Both the position numbers and the translations under genes were made by a program. From the NCBI RefSeq assembly GCF_001984575.1, contig NZ_LZNS01000001.1, forward strand, positions 1 to 64,000: a stretch of DNA of 64,000 nucleotides. The letters are read 5' to 3'. Within the stretch, counting starts at the first letter, position 1. The number at the start of each line of letters is the position of its first letter. This DNA is from Streptomyces sp. MP131-18. GTDB lineage: Bacteria; Actinomycetota; Actinomycetes; Streptomycetales; Streptomycetaceae. Below, one piece after another: positions 50,108-59,666 of this stretch. The notes beneath the pieces are model-generated. The model had not been told where the DNA came from. It worked only from the letters and a program-made list of their open reading frames with translations, and ran no database searches.

Positions 50108-51105
50108 CAGTCGCCGCCTCCGGGGGCCAGCTCGGTGGCCTGGCGGAGCGCCTCGACCATACTCGCCTCGTCGGCCCGGCCGGTGCCGGCGATGTCGAAC
50201 GCCGTGCCGTGGTCCACGCTGGTGCGGATCACGGGCAGGCCGACGGTGATGTTGACGCCCGCGTCGAGACCGAGCACCTTGACCGGGCCGTGGCCCTGGT
50301 CGTGGTACATCGCGACGACGAGGTCGAAGTCCCCGCGCACGGCACGGAAGAACACGGTGTCGGCGGGCAGGGGGCCCTGCGCGTCGATGCCGTCGGCCCG
50401 GACCGCCTCGATGCCGGGCACGACCTTCTCCTCCTCCTCGCCGTGGCCGAACAGGCCGTTCTCCCCGGCGTGGGGGTTGATGCCGCAGACGGCGATGCGC
50501 GGTGTGCTCACGCCGGCGGCGGTCAGGGTGGCGTGGCCGCGCCTGATGGTGCGCTCGACCAGGCCGGGCTCGATCTTCGCCACCGCGTCGACCAGGCCGA
50601 TGTGGGTGGTGACGTGGATGACCCGCAGCCGGGGCGCGGACAGCAGCATGGACACCTCGGGGGTGCCGGTCAGCTCGGCCAGCAGCTCGGTGTGGCCGGG
50701 GTACTTGTGCCCGGCGGCGTGCAGCGCCTCCTTGTTCAGCGGGGCGGTGCAGATGGCGGCGACCCGGCGTTCCCCGGCGAGCCGGGTGGCGGCGGCCACG
50801 TACTGGTAGGCGCCCTCGCCCGCCACGGCGGAGAGACGGCCGAACGGCAGGTCCTCGGGGATGTTGCGCAGATCGATGCAGTCGACGGTGCCGGGCTGCC
50901 AGGCGGCCTCCTCGGGCGAGCCGACGGGGTTGACGTCGAGTGGGACGCCGGTCAGCTCGACCGCGCGGCGCAGCCGGGCGGCGTCCCCCACCACGAGGGG
51001 GCGGAACGGCAGGCGGGCGGCGTCGCCGGCCAGGGCCTTCACGACGACCTCGGGGCCGACGCCTGCGGCATCTCCCATGGTGATCGCGACAACGGGGTGG
51101 GACAT
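50107..51105 (-). CDS. pdxA2: PdxA2-type 4-phosphoerythronate/threonate dehydrogenase
   Basis: 332 residues. AITMGDAAGVGPEVVVKAL, CTAPLNKEAL, KYPGHTELLAELTG and CGINPHAGENGLFG are PdxA motifs including the metal histidines (GHTE, HVTTH, YHDQGHG). The operon with a DtnK-like kinase marks it as the catabolic PdxA2 branch, which oxidises and decarboxylates D-threonate- or D-erythronate-4-phosphate to dihydroxyacetone phosphate, and not the vitamin B6 enzyme. Confidence 0.88.
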   Translation of the reverse strand: MSHPVVAITMGDAAGVGPEVVVKALAGDAARLPFRPLVVGDAARLRRAVELTGVPLDVNPVGSPEEAAWQPGTVDCIDLRNIPEDLPFGRLSAVAGEGAYQYVAAATRLAGERRVAAICTAPLNKEALHAAGHKYPGHTELLAELTGTPEVSMLLSAPRLRVIHVTTHIGLVDAVAKIEPGLVERTIRRGHATLTAAGVSTPRIAVCGINPHAGENGLFGHGEEEEKVVPGIEAVRADGIDAQGPLPADTVFFRAVRGDFDLVVAMYHDQGHGPVKVLGLDAGVNITVGLPVIRTSVDHGTAFDIAGTGRADEASMVEALRQATELAPGGGD

Positions 51106-51143
51106 GGGGGCCAGCTTTCCTGAGGAGGTGCGGGGGAGACAAA

Positions 51144-52355
51144 TCAGGGCCGGGAAGGCCCGGTTGCCGCGGGCGCGGGCCCCGGCGGCGCGGAGGCGGC
51201 GCGGACGACGCGCAGCAGGGTGCGGGCGTCGCCGAACGCACCGGCCTTGGTGATGACGGACAGTCCGGCGGGGGTGCGCAGGTGGACGACGCCGGGTTCG
51301 GCCTCGCCCTGCACGTCGAGGGCCACAACGCCCGCGGCGAGCAGGACGGCGCGGGCCGTCTCGCCGCCGGTGACGACGAGCGTGCCGGCCGCGTCGAGCG
51401 CGGGCCGCAGGACGGCGGCGAGGCCGGCGGCGACGGCCGCGGCCCGGTCGGGGCGGACGGGCTCGGCGGGGTCGGGGAAGGCGACCACGGGCCGGTCCGC
51501 GGCGAGTTCGGCGGTGATGCGGGCCCCGGCGGCGGCCGCGGGGGCCGGCGCGGAGGGCACGGGCACGGCGAGGGCGGGCAGTTCACCGGTCAGGGTGCCG
51601 CGCTGGGCCTCGGCGACCTCGGTCCTGCTGCCGATGCAGACGAGGAAGGGACCGGCAGGGCCCGCCCGGTCGTCGGGCCGCCCGGCCGGCGCGGGCGGGC
51701 CGGGCAGGTGGTGGGCCAGGCCGCCCGAGCCGACCAGCAGCGCGGGCAGCCCGGCGGTTGCGGCCACGACCCGCGCGAGGTCCTCGTCGGTCACGGCGTC
51801 CACGACGACGGCGTCCGTGTGCGGCGCCGCGGCGGCCAGCGCGGCGGCGGCCCCGCCGTCGCGCAGGGTGGCGAGGCCGAGGGCCGCGACGGTCAGCCCC
51901 GCGGCCGTCAACTGTTCGGCGAGCGGCCTGCGTTCCTGATGGCGCGCCTCGACGGGCTCGCCGTCGATGAGGACGCGGCCGTCCCGCACGGTGCGGCCGG
52001 TTGCGGGGAACGCCGGGGCCACGACGGCGAGGTGGCGTCGGCCCGCGCGGCCGCGGAGCGCGGCGAGGGCGGCCGCCGTCTCGGGGCCGATGTTGCCGCG
52101 GAGGGTCGAGTCGATCTTCTTGTAGACGAGGGTGCCGGGCCCGGCACGGCCGACGGCCGCCCCGACGCGGGCGGCGGCGTCCGGCCCGGGCAGGTAACGG
52201 CTGTCGGTGTCGGCGGCGATCACCGTGGCGTCGGGCCATGGCGCGGCGGCGTCCAGGACGACGGTGGTGCGGGCGCGGGCGGCGAGCGCGACGGCGCTGT
52301 CGGCGGCTCCGGAGAGGTCGTCCGCGACGATCAGGACGGCGGGGTGGGCGTTCAT
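51144..52355 (-). CDS. dtnK: Four-carbon acid sugar kinase (DtnK/OtnK family)
   Basis: 403 residues from ATG 52355. [18 protein letters not shown] at the N-terminus binds the sugar acid; [15 protein letters not shown] and the C-terminal [14 protein letters not shown] and [21 protein letters not shown] (in part) are DUF1537/NBD kinase motifs. It phosphorylates D-threonate or D-erythronate at O4. Start overlaps the permease stop by four bases. Confidence 0.88.
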   Translation of the reverse strand: MNAHPAVLIVADDLSGAADSAVALAARARTTVVLDAAAPWPDATVIAADTDSRYLPGPDAAARVGAAVGRAGPGTLVYKKIDSTLRGNIGPETAAALAALRGRAGRRHLAVVAPAFPATGRTVRDGRVLIDGEPVEARHQERRPLAEQLTAAGLTVAALGLATLRDGGAAAALAAAAPHTDAVVVDAVTDEDLARVVAATAGLPALLVGSGGLAHHLPGPPAPAGRPDDRAGPAGPFLVCIGSRTEVAEAQRGTLTGELPALAVPVPSAPAPAAAAGARITAELAADRPVVAFPDPAEPVRPDRAAAVAAGLAAVLRPALDAAGTLVVTGGETARAVLLAAGVVALDVQGEAEPGVVHLRTPAGLSVITKAGAFGDARTLLRVVRAASAPPGPAPAATGPSRP

Positions 52356-53485
52356 GCGCGTCCGGTCCTGTCGACGGGCCGCTCCCGTTCTTGCGCGTTT
52401 CGCGCATCGTCGGCGGCGGGGCTCGTACCGTCTGGGTCCGTGTCGTCCCGGCCCGGGCCGGGTTTCGCGGGCGCGGGCGGCGCGGGTCCTTCGGCCGCGT
52501 CGAGTGCGGGGTCCGAGGGGTACTGGTCGGGGTGACGCCGTGGCAGGTGCCGGTAGTAGGCCAGCGTGATGACCGGCACCAGGAGCGAGGTCACGACGAC
52601 GGAGGCGGCCACGAGCACGGTGGCCTTCTCCGCCGCCGCCTCGTAGGCCGGGTTGGCGGCGGCGACCAGGGCCGGCACGGCGGCGGCGTTGCCCGCGGTG
52701 GAGGCCGCGGCGAGGCCGGCCAGGCCGCTGCCGCCGACCATGCGGTCGGCGACGAAGAGGGTGCTGCCGCTGACGACCAGGACGAACAGGCCGAGCCCGA
52801 CGCCGAGCAGGCCCGCCGTCCACACGGTGCCCAGGTCGATGCCGGAGCCGAGCGCGAAGCCGAAGAAGGGGATGCAGACGGGGACGGCCGGGGCGAGGAA
52901 GGCGCGCATCTGCGGGTCGAGGTTTCCGATGAGCATGCCCACGATCAGCGGCAGGATCGCGCCGAGCATGGTCTCCCAGGGGAACGCCGCGAGGCCGGCG
53001 ACGCCCAGGGTGAGCATGGTGAGGAACGGCCCCGACTCCAGGCTCATCAGGGAGTACGCGGCCGCGTCCTTGGACCGCCTGAACTGGCCCATGAGCGCCA
53101 TGTACAGGCCGCCGTTGGTGTCGTTGAGGGCGGCGACGACGGCGAGTGTGGAGATGCCCGCGAACGCTCCGCCGTCGACCGGGGCCTCCCCGATGAAGTG
53201 GCCGAGGACGACGCCCACGACGACCGCGACCCCGGCCTTGGTGAGCAGGAGCGTGCCGCCCTTCTTCAGAATGTAGGGCGTCGTCCTCACGTCGATCGTG
53301 GCGCCCATGCAGACGTAGAACACGGCCAGGATCGTGAGGGAGCCGGAGAACAGCGCTCCGGTGAAGGAGCCGAAGAACTCCCCGGTCCCGTCGTGAATGG
53401 TGTTGATCACCGCCCCGAGGAGGAGCGGTACCAGCATCATCCCGCCGGGTACGCGCTCCACGCTTGCCTTGATCGGAATTGCCAT
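52352..53485 (-). CDS. KdgT-family 2-keto-3-deoxygluconate/acid-sugar permease
   Basis: 377 residues from ATG 53485, with GGAAGG upstream. About ten membrane segments; [35 protein letters not shown] and [15 protein letters not shown] match the KdgT family. The last ~50 residues are a charged cytoplasmic tail absent from typical members. First gene of the operon; the substrate is probably the C4 acid sugar handled by the next two enzymes. Confidence 0.88.
   Translation of the reverse strand: MAIPIKASVERVPGGMMLVPLLLGAVINTIHDGTGEFFGSFTGALFSGSLTILAVFYVCMGATIDVRTTPYILKKGGTLLLTKAGVAVVVGVVLGHFIGEAPVDGGAFAGISTLAVVAALNDTNGGLYMALMGQFRRSKDAAAYSLMSLESGPFLTMLTLGVAGLAAFPWETMLGAILPLIVGMLIGNLDPQMRAFLAPAVPVCIPFFGFALGSGIDLGTVWTAGLLGVGLGLFVLVVSGSTLFVADRMVGGSGLAGLAAASTAGNAAAVPALVAAANPAYEAAAEKATVLVAASVVVTSLLVPVITLAYYRHLPRRHPDQYPSDPALDAAEGPAPPAPAKPGPGRDDTDPDGTSPAADDARNAQERERPVDRTGRA
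52392..52406. promoter_or_regulatory. Internal copy of the operon palindrome
   Basis: TGCGCGTTTCGCGCA, identical over 15 bases to the copy in the operon promoter, lies inside the permease tail 37 bases before the kinase start. Likely a second operator site. Confidence 0.6.
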
Positions 53486-53560
53486 GGCGATCTGCCTTCC
53501 ATCCACGTCCTCGTAGACCGGCCCTCGGGGAGTCGGCACGTCGGCGACCCTACGACTGTG

Positions 53561-53575
53561 TGCGCGTTTCGCGCA
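53561..53575. promoter_or_regulatory. Palindromic operator upstream of the permease gene
   Basis: TGCGCG-TTT-CGCGCA, a perfect inverted repeat 76 bases upstream of the first gene of the operon. Best candidate for the DeoR-type regulator's operator. Confidence 0.65.
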
Positions 53576-53682
53576 AGCTGCTCAGTTCACGCACTCAGGC
53601 GCGAGGCCACCGCGGGCGGGGCAGGACGGGAAAGGGCAGGAGTTCAGCTCAGGACGCCGGCTCCGGGCGACGGCTCAGAACG

Positions 53683-54405
53683 TCAGCTGAAGAGGACGTC
53701 GCTGCACAGGAAGTGGAACTCGTCCTGGTCGGCCAGCTTCCAGACGGTGAGAACGACGGCCGGGCCGCTGTGGTCCGTGGAGGCGTTCGTCCAGACCGTG
53801 TTGGTGCGGCCGGGGAGGTGGGGCTCGGGCGACGGCGCGCCCCAGTCGGGTCCGTAGCTGCCCGTCGTCAGGGTGAGTTCCAGATCGTCCCAGCTCAGCG
53901 GCTCGGTGGTGGGGTCGTAACCGGGCCGGCTGACGTAGATCCAGTAGTAGTCGGCACCGTGCATGGCGGAGTCGTGCACGGACACGGTGACGTTGTCCCA
54001 GGGGTCGGTGATCACGGTGGGGTGCCAGGAGCCGACCGCGTCCAGCGAGTCGTACCGGCCGCCCGCCGCGCCGCCCGCGCTGCACAACTGCCCGTCGGGG
54101 ACGTTCCAGTTGTTGTACGGGCCGAGCCCTGCGCCGGTCTTCGACACCTGGTCCCACAGCAGCAGCGCGTCCGGGTCGTCCTGCCACGCCTGCCAGCACA
54201 TGGGGTCCTGCGCCGCCAGCGCCGGGTTCTGCCAGTCGTCCGCCCACCGCAGCCAGCAGCTGTAGTTGCGGGAGGCGGGGTCGATGACCGTGCCGTGGGC
54301 GTGCGCCGGAGCCGTCCACGGCACCGTGCACAGCGCGGTGGCCAGCGCGACGACGGCGCCGCGCGACAGCCAGGAGCGGGATCTTGCAGGGTCGGCGGGT
54401 CTCAT
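53683..54405 (-). CDS. AA10 lytic polysaccharide monooxygenase (LPMO)
   Basis: 240 residues. The signal peptide ends at AHA36, leaving His37 (HGTVIDPASRNYSCWLRW) as the mature N-terminus, whose amino group and side chain bind copper. The second copper histidine is His128 (SWHPTV) and the axial aromatic is in DEFHFL. No carbohydrate-binding module follows, so it is the single-domain type acting on chitin or cellulose. It stands between the acid-sugar operon and the isomerase-like gene. Confidence 0.93.
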   Translation of the reverse strand: MRPADPARSRSWLSRGAVVALATALCTVPWTAPAHAHGTVIDPASRNYSCWLRWADDWQNPALAAQDPMCWQAWQDDPDALLLWDQVSKTGAGLGPYNNWNVPDGQLCSAGGAAGGRYDSLDAVGSWHPTVITDPWDNVTVSVHDSAMHGADYYWIYVSRPGYDPTTEPLSWDDLELTLTTGSYGPDWGAPSPEPHLPGRTNTVWTNASTDHSGPAVVLTVWKLADQDEFHFLCSDVLFS

Positions 54406-54706
54406 GCGGGAGTCCTCCCTCGATCGGCGGGACCACCGGCGGTGCCCGCCCGTGCCCGACAGTGTGCGCCGGGGGCCGGAAGCCGGTCAGGGTCCTTCCC
54501 GCCAAAACGCGGCGCCGGCACCGACCCGCCGAGAAGGCCGAGGCTCCGGGCGAACGGCGCGGCATCGGCGGCATGCGCACCACGCGCATCCCGTGGCCCG
54601 CCGCACCCTCCGGCGCGCCCGCCCGCTCGCCGCTGCGGGGCGGGACGGCCCGCCCCCGGACGGCCGAACTTCGTCGGCGCCGCGGCCGGCCCGCCGCCCC
54701 ACCGCG
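54406..54706. other. Upstream region of the LPMO gene
   Basis: About 300 bases that must hold the LPMO promoter. A GGGAG/CTCCC element next to the LPMO start is explained by the ribosome-binding site. No other signal was recognised. Confidence 0.4.
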
Positions 54707-55357
54707 CTACGGCCTGGGGGTGCCGTCCCACCGCCACGTGGTGAGCCGCGGGCGGCCGGGAAGCTCGCCGCGACCGGTGGCCCACCGGAGCGTGGGCCAT
54801 GGGCCGGTGCCGGCCGGGGCATCGGGGAAGAGGCGGGCGAGGACCGGCGCGCACAGGTCGGCGGGCGGGGACCAGGGCAGGCCGAGCCCTTCGGCCAGGT
54901 CGTGGGTGTGGACCAGAATCTCCACGATCCCCATGGCTGCGAAGCCCTCCGGGTCCGAGACGCCGTTGCTGTGGTAACTGCGGACGTGCGGCGGCGTCGT
55001 GCGCACCATGGCGGCCAGGAGGGCCCCGCAGGACTCCAGGACCTGGAGCAGGCCCGCAGACCCGGCGGAACGGTCGGCGCGCACGCTGGTCGCGGGGCCG
55101 CCGGGTCTGCGGCTCCCGGTCACGAACGGCACCTCACCGTCCAGCGGCGGCGTGCGGGGACCCAGTTGGACGGCGTAGGCGAACAGGTCGTCGGCAAGGT
55201 GCTCGGCGGTTTCCCAGCAGGTCCACTCCAGCCCGCCGGCCTGGCGCTCCCAGTCCGCGCCGGACGCCTCGGCGAGGGTGGTGACGGCGAGCCGCACGGC
55301 TCGGGCGACATCGTCGGCGGTGACGGGGAGCGGGGGTGGTTGCGGCGTTCCTGGCAT
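54707..55357 (-). CDS. Mycothiol-dependent maleylpyruvate isomerase-like (DinB fold) protein
   Basis: 216 residues from ATG 55357. WTCWETAEHLADDLFAYA with the helix-bundle His and HTHDLAEGLGLPW are the metal-site motifs of the MDMPI N-terminal domain. Common in mycothiol producers, usually with unknown substrate. Separated by 11 bases from the ABC permease gene on the same strand, so possibly co-transcribed. Confidence 0.82.
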   Translation of the reverse strand: MPGTPQPPPLPVTADDVARAVRLAVTTLAEASGADWERQAGGLEWTCWETAEHLADDLFAYAVQLGPRTPPLDGEVPFVTGSRRPGGPATSVRADRSAGSAGLLQVLESCGALLAAMVRTTPPHVRSYHSNGVSDPEGFAAMGIVEILVHTHDLAEGLGLPWSPPADLCAPVLARLFPDAPAGTGPWPTLRWATGRGELPGRPRLTTWRWDGTPRP

Positions 55358-55368
55358 GGAACGCCACG

Positions 55369-57009
55369 CTAGCGCCCGCGGCCCGCCCGGCGGGCCCGCG
55401 ACCAGGCGCCGGCCAGCAACGCGGCGGCCAGCGGCCAGCAGAGGAAGAAGGCCGGCCAGGCGGCCGTGCCTCCGGACAGCTGCGGTGTCAGCAGGACCGT
55501 CAGCCCGGTCACGGCGGCGAGCGGGCCCGCCGCGTACCAGGTGCCGGCCAGGGCCGGTCCCGAGGCGCCGAGCATGCCGCTGTGCAGGACCCAGCCGGGG
55601 AGCACCGGCCGGTGCACCGCCATCAGCGCGCCCGCGGTCAGCACCGGCGCCGCGGCGAACAGCAGGGAGACCGCGGGAACGCCGGTGGTCAGGGCCAGCG
55701 GTACCGCGAAAGGCAGTCCGGCGAGCAGCAGCACGGCGGTGGGCACCACGGCGTGGGCGAGGGTGAGCGCCGCCGCCGAGCGGGGCCACCACAGGGCCGC
55801 CCGGCGCGGGTCGTCGGCGTCGAGGCGGGCCGTTTCCACCAGCCGGGCGGCGGCCGCGTGTCCGAGGCAGGCGGCGAGGGCGGTCGGCACGAGGGCGGCG
55901 GCACCGGAGACCGCGGTGGTGGCGGCTGCCGCGGTGCACGCGGCGGCGAGGAGCAGGAGCGCCGCCGCCGGGCGGCGAGGGGCGCCGAGCAGCGCGACGG
56001 TGTCGCGCCACAGCACCGCGAGCCACAGCCGACGGGGCGGGCGCAGGCGGCGGGTCAGGCGGGCGAGCCGTCCGGGCGGGCCGGCACCGTGGGCGGCGCC
56101 CGTGGCGGCGTCCGCCATCGCGAGCCGCACGGTGCGCAGGTCCATGGCGAGCAGCCCGCCGGCGACGCGCCCGACCGCGCGGGAACGCGTGCGCAGCACG
56201 GCGGCGGGCATGCCGCTGACCAGCCGCGGCAGCGGAAGAAGGGCCACGGCCGCCGCGGCGGCGAGCAGTGCCGCGGCGACCTGCCAGTGCGGGGGGTGCG
56301 TGCCGGCCGCCGCGAGCGCGGGCTGTGCCGCCCAGCCCCACGGGCCGGACCACAGGACCGCGGTGCGCACCGCGTCGGGCGCGCCGCCGCCCGGCTCGGC
56401 CGCGTCCCGGGCGGCCAGCACGGCGAGCAGCAGCGCACCGAGCAGCGCGGGGCCCGCTGCGGCGCGTGCGAGGCGGGCGGCCGTCGCGAAACGCTGGACG
56501 GCGACGGCTCCGGCCGCGGCCAGCAGGGCGAGGCAGACGGCGGGCCCGGTGCACGCCAGGATCAGCGGGCCCGGATCGCCGAGCCGTGCCGCCGCGAGGA
56601 CGAGCCCGAGGCCGAGCCCGGCGAGCAGCGCGCCGAGGCAGAGCAGGCCGAGCGACAGCAGGAACCAGGGCCGCAGCAGCGGCCACCGGGGCACCGGCAT
56701 GGGCAGCAGCCAGTCGGCGTCCGGCCGGGGCAGCAGCACGGGCCCGCGCCACAGCGCGTCGCCGAATATCAGGCACAGGGCGACGAGCCCCGCCGCCACG
56801 GCGCCGAACGGCAACGCCTCGCGCACCGCTTCCTCGTGCGCGGGGAAGGGGCCGCCGTCCCTGCTGATCTGCATGGCCAGCCCGATCGCGTACAGGCCGT
56901 ACCAGCTGGTGAGCAGCACGAGGGTGACGTAGGCGGCGTAGCCGGACGTGCGCCGTCGCGCGGCGCCGCGCCGGGCCCGCAGCCACAGGAGCGCCTCCGG
57001 GGCGGTCAT
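55369..57009 (-). CDS. ABC transporter permease (large, Streptomyces type)
   Basis: 546 residues with about twelve hydrophobic segments in two halves, matching the DUF6297-like ABC permeases of Streptomyces. The GTG/ATG junction ATGA overlaps the ATPase stop by four bases. It forms an exporter with the ATPase; substrate unknown. Confidence 0.8.
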   Translation of the reverse strand: MTAPEALLWLRARRGAARRRTSGYAAYVTLVLLTSWYGLYAIGLAMQISRDGGPFPAHEEAVREALPFGAVAAGLVALCLIFGDALWRGPVLLPRPDADWLLPMPVPRWPLLRPWFLLSLGLLCLGALLAGLGLGLVLAAARLGDPGPLILACTGPAVCLALLAAAGAVAVQRFATAARLARAAAGPALLGALLLAVLAARDAAEPGGGAPDAVRTAVLWSGPWGWAAQPALAAAGTHPPHWQVAAALLAAAAAVALLPLPRLVSGMPAAVLRTRSRAVGRVAGGLLAMDLRTVRLAMADAATGAAHGAGPPGRLARLTRRLRPPRRLWLAVLWRDTVALLGAPRRPAAALLLLAAACTAAAATTAVSGAAALVPTALAACLGHAAAARLVETARLDADDPRRAALWWPRSAAALTLAHAVVPTAVLLLAGLPFAVPLALTTGVPAVSLLFAAAPVLTAGALMAVHRPVLPGWVLHSGMLGASGPALAGTWYAAGPLAAVTGLTVLLTPQLSGGTAAWPAFFLCWPLAAALLAGAWSRARRAGRGR

Positions 57010-57743
57010 GTCGTGTCCCCGTCGGCCTCCTCGGGCAGGACGTGCCCGGGCGGACCCTCCGCGGTGACCACGCCGCGGTCGAGCACGAGCACGCGGTCGG
57101 CGACGGCCCGGGCGAGGGCGCGGTGGTGGGTGGCGAGCAGCAGGGTGGTTCCGGCCGCGCGGCGTTCGGCGAGCCGTGCGGCCAGCCGTTCCCTGGCCGC
57201 GGGGTCGAGCCGCTGCTCGGGCTCGTCGAGCAGCAGCAGGTCCATGGGCCGCAGCAGCGCGGCGGCGAGCAGCATCTCCTGGAGCTGGCCGGAGGACAGC
57301 TCGGCGGGCAGCGCCGCAGCGCGCGCGGTCAGCCGGTGAGTCTGCAGGGCCAGGTCGATGCGCGCCTGCGGTTCGGGCACGCGATGGCCGACGGCGACCA
57401 GCTCCAGGTGCTGGCGCACGGTCAGGTCGGGGTAGCAGGCGGGTGGGTCGCCGACGACGGCGACCCTGGAGCGGATGTGCGGGTCGTCCTCGCTCATCGG
57501 CAGGCCGTCGAACGCGACGCGCCCCGTGGACGGTTCCTCGCGCCCGGCCGCGAGCCGCAGCAGCGTGGACTTGCCTGAGCCGTTGCGCCCGAGCAGGGCG
57601 ACGCACTCCCCCGCGGAGACGTCGAGGTCGAGTGGGCCGAGCACCTGCTGCTCGCCGTAGGCGCGGCTGACTCCCGCAAGGCTCAACACGATGGGCCTGG
57701 TCCCCCTGTACACGGTCCCGGCGTGCTGCCGGGCGGCCTTCAC
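57006..57743 (-). CDS. ABC transporter ATP-binding protein
   Basis: 245 residues from a GTG at 57743. Walker A GRNGSGKST near residue 53, signature ELSSGQLQ near 150, Walker B LLLLDEPEQRLD near 170 and the switch histidine in LATHH. Exporter-type subunit coupled to the permease gene. Confidence 0.92.
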   Translation of the reverse strand: MKAARQHAGTVYRGTRPIVLSLAGVSRAYGEQQVLGPLDLDVSAGECVALLGRNGSGKSTLLRLAAGREEPSTGRVAFDGLPMSEDDPHIRSRVAVVGDPPACYPDLTVRQHLELVAVGHRVPEPQARIDLALQTHRLTARAAALPAELSSGQLQEMLLAAALLRPMDLLLLDEPEQRLDPAARERLAARLAERRAAGTTLLLATHHRALARAVADRVLVLDRGVVTAEGPPGHVLPEEADGDTT

Positions 57744-58006
57744 CGTACGTCAGGGCGCGGCGGGCAGGGCGTTCGGGACCCGGCGGCCGGGCGGGCGTGA
57801 CCGCCCGCGGCGCGGGCGTACAGGTCGTACGGGTCGGGACCGAAGCTGCTCGACGGCATGGCGACGGTGAGTCCCGCGGCGCGGGCCTCACGGGCCAGAC
57901 GGACCATGTGCGTGGCCTGGCGCACGCCCGCCCAGGCGCGGCCCGTCAGGCGGAAGGCCGCCCGGCCCGCGGGAGCATGCTCGCGCGCGTACGATCGGGG
58001 GATCAC
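57740..58006 (-). CDS. Small conserved-looking protein ahead of the ABC genes
   Basis: 88 residues from a GTG at 58006, its stop overlapping the ATPase start by four bases (GTGA), as throughout this operon. Core AWAGVRQATHMVRLAREARAAG looks helical, then SSSFGPDPYDLYARA. I recall similar short proteins beside this ABC pair in other Streptomyces, unverified. No ribosome-binding site is obvious. Confidence 0.45.
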   Translation of the reverse strand: MIPRSYAREHAPAGRAAFRLTGRAWAGVRQATHMVRLAREARAAGLTVAMPSSSFGPDPYDLYARAAGGHARPAAGSRTPCPPRPDVR

Positions 58007-58034
58007 CCGTCCCGACCCGCCGTGTGGAGTCGCC

Positions 58035-58649
58035 GTGTCCGAGGGCCCGTTGACCGCCGACTTCTGGTTCGATCCCTCGTGTCCCTACACGTGGCTGACG
58101 TCGCGGTGGATGCTGGAGGCGCAGCGCGTCCGGCCGGTGACGGTGCGGTGGCGCGTGATGAGCCTTGCGGTGCTCAACGAGGGCCGCCAGGACAATCCCG
58201 AGGGCGAGTGGGGCGACTTCCTGTGGCGGCCGGTGCGCATCTGCGCCGCGGTGGCCGAGGAGTTCGGCGAGGAGGCCCTCGGCCGGCTGTTCACGGCACT
58301 CGGGGCCCGGCTCCACGAGCGTGGCGAGTGGGACACGGCCGGGGCGGCGCTCGCCGAGGCGGGGCTGCCCGCGCGGCTGGCGTCGGCAGCCGACTCCTCC
58401 GTCTGGGACCCGGCGGTGCGCGCCTCGCATGCGGAGGCGATGGCTTTGGTCGGGCCCGAGGTCGGCACCCCGGTCATCGCGGTCGGTGGCGAACGGGGCG
58501 GCCGGGCGGCGTTCTTCGGCCCCGTCGTCGCCCCGGTGCCCCGCGGCGAGCAGGCCGGACGGCTGTGGGACGGGGTGCTGCTGCTGGCCGGGGAGCCGGG
58601 ATTCCACGAGCTGAAGCGCTCGCGCCCGGAGCAGCCGCCGACCGGCTGA
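58035..58649 (+). CDS. DsbA-fold mycothiol-dependent nitroreductase family (Rv2466c-like)
   Basis: 204 residues from GTG 58035, with GGAG five bases upstream. DFWFDPSCPYTWLTSRWMLE, VMSLAVLNEGR and FFGPVVAPVPRGEQAGRLWD (in part) closely track Rv2466c, which uses mycothiol to reduce oxidised substrates and activates nitro prodrugs. The active site is CPYT where Rv2466c has CPWC, so the resolving cysteine is lost and a monothiol mechanism is implied. Confidence 0.88.
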   Translation: MSEGPLTADFWFDPSCPYTWLTSRWMLEAQRVRPVTVRWRVMSLAVLNEGRQDNPEGEWGDFLWRPVRICAAVAEEFGEEALGRLFTALGARLHERGEWDTAGAALAEAGLPARLASAADSSVWDPAVRASHAEAMALVGPEVGTPVIAVGGERGGRAAFFGPVVAPVPRGEQAGRLWDGVLLLAGEPGFHELKRSRPEQPPTG

Positions 58650-58657
58650 GCCGGCGG

Positions 58658-59509
58658 TCAGCCGCCGCGCGCCGGCCCCGGGGCGGCCAGCGAACCGAGC
58701 AGGGCCAGGGCGTCGGCGGAGGGGCTGCCGGGCTCCGCGTGGTGGACGACGAGCCGCTGGCCGCGCGCCCCGTCGACGGTGAACGTCTCGCAGTGCAGGT
58801 CGAGATCGCCCACCTCGGGATGGTGGAACAGCGCGGTACCGCCCAGCCTGCCGCGCATGTCGCCGCGGGCCCACAGCGTGCGGAACTCCTGACTGTGCAC
58901 GGAGAGTTCGCCGACGAGCCGCACGAGACCCGGGTCGTTCGCGCAGGTGTCCGCCGCCTGCAGCAGCAGAGCGGCACACGCCGCGGCGCTGCGGCTCCAG
59001 TCGCGGTGGACGTCGCGCGCCGCCGGGTCGAGGAACGTCATGCGCGGCAGGTTGTCGGACCGGGTGAACGGGGCGTGCAGGGCGTCGGCGAGCCCGTTGC
59101 GGGCGAGGATGTCGCCGGTGCGGCCGAGGACGAAGGCGGGTGTGTCGCACCAGGTGTGGATCATCTGCCGCAGGCACCGGTCCACCCGTTCGGTGCGCAC
59201 CGTGCGGGGGACGCGGCGTGCGGTCGGGGCCAAGCTGCGGAGGTGGGCCGCATGCCGCGCGTCGAGGCGCAGCGCAGCCGCCACCGCGTCGAGGACCTGC
59301 GCCGAGGGGTGCCGTTCCCTGCCCTGTTCCAGGCGCCGGTAGTAGTCGGTGCTCACTCCGGCCAGCAGGGCGACCTCTTCACGGCGCAGTCCCGGCACCC
59401 GGCGGCGGCCGGTTGCGGGCAGTCCGGCGTCCTCGGGCCGCAGCGAAGCTCGCCTGGTGCGCAGGAAGGCGCCCAGCACGTTGCCGGGGGCGGGCTCGTC
59501 TTCTCCCAT
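58658..59509 (-). CDS. XRE-family regulator with MmyB-like ligand domain
   Basis: 283 residues from ATG 59509. The HTH is VPGLRREEVALLAGVSTDYY, followed by RLEQGRERHPS; residues ~110-270 are the MmyB-like sensor domain (ILARNGLADALH, LHCETFTVDGARGQRLVVHHAE in part). These proteins bind a fatty acid-like ligand and often control a divergent dehydrogenase or reductase. Eight bases separate its stop from the convergent DsbA-fold gene. Confidence 0.88.
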   Translation of the reverse strand: MGEDEPAPGNVLGAFLRTRRASLRPEDAGLPATGRRRVPGLRREEVALLAGVSTDYYRRLEQGRERHPSAQVLDAVAAALRLDARHAAHLRSLAPTARRVPRTVRTERVDRCLRQMIHTWCDTPAFVLGRTGDILARNGLADALHAPFTRSDNLPRMTFLDPAARDVHRDWSRSAAACAALLLQAADTCANDPGLVRLVGELSVHSQEFRTLWARGDMRGRLGGTALFHHPEVGDLDLHCETFTVDGARGQRLVVHHAEPGSPSADALALLGSLAAPGPARGG

Positions 59510-59666
59510 GTCATCGAGGCTAGGCCGGGAAAGGGACGCCGTGGGTGCCCGAACGTGGCCGTGCGGGAACCAGGATTGCCAGGACCCGGCAGCCGCCGGG
59601 GTATGGACCGGCGGATAACACGGACATACGATGTCCCACGTCCGGCCGTACGTCCCTGGGGAGCCG

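Noticed and set aside
54400-54420. Second CebR box at the LPMO gene
   Set aside because: Only 10 of 14 positions match, and the element is explained by the GGGAGG ribosome-binding site.
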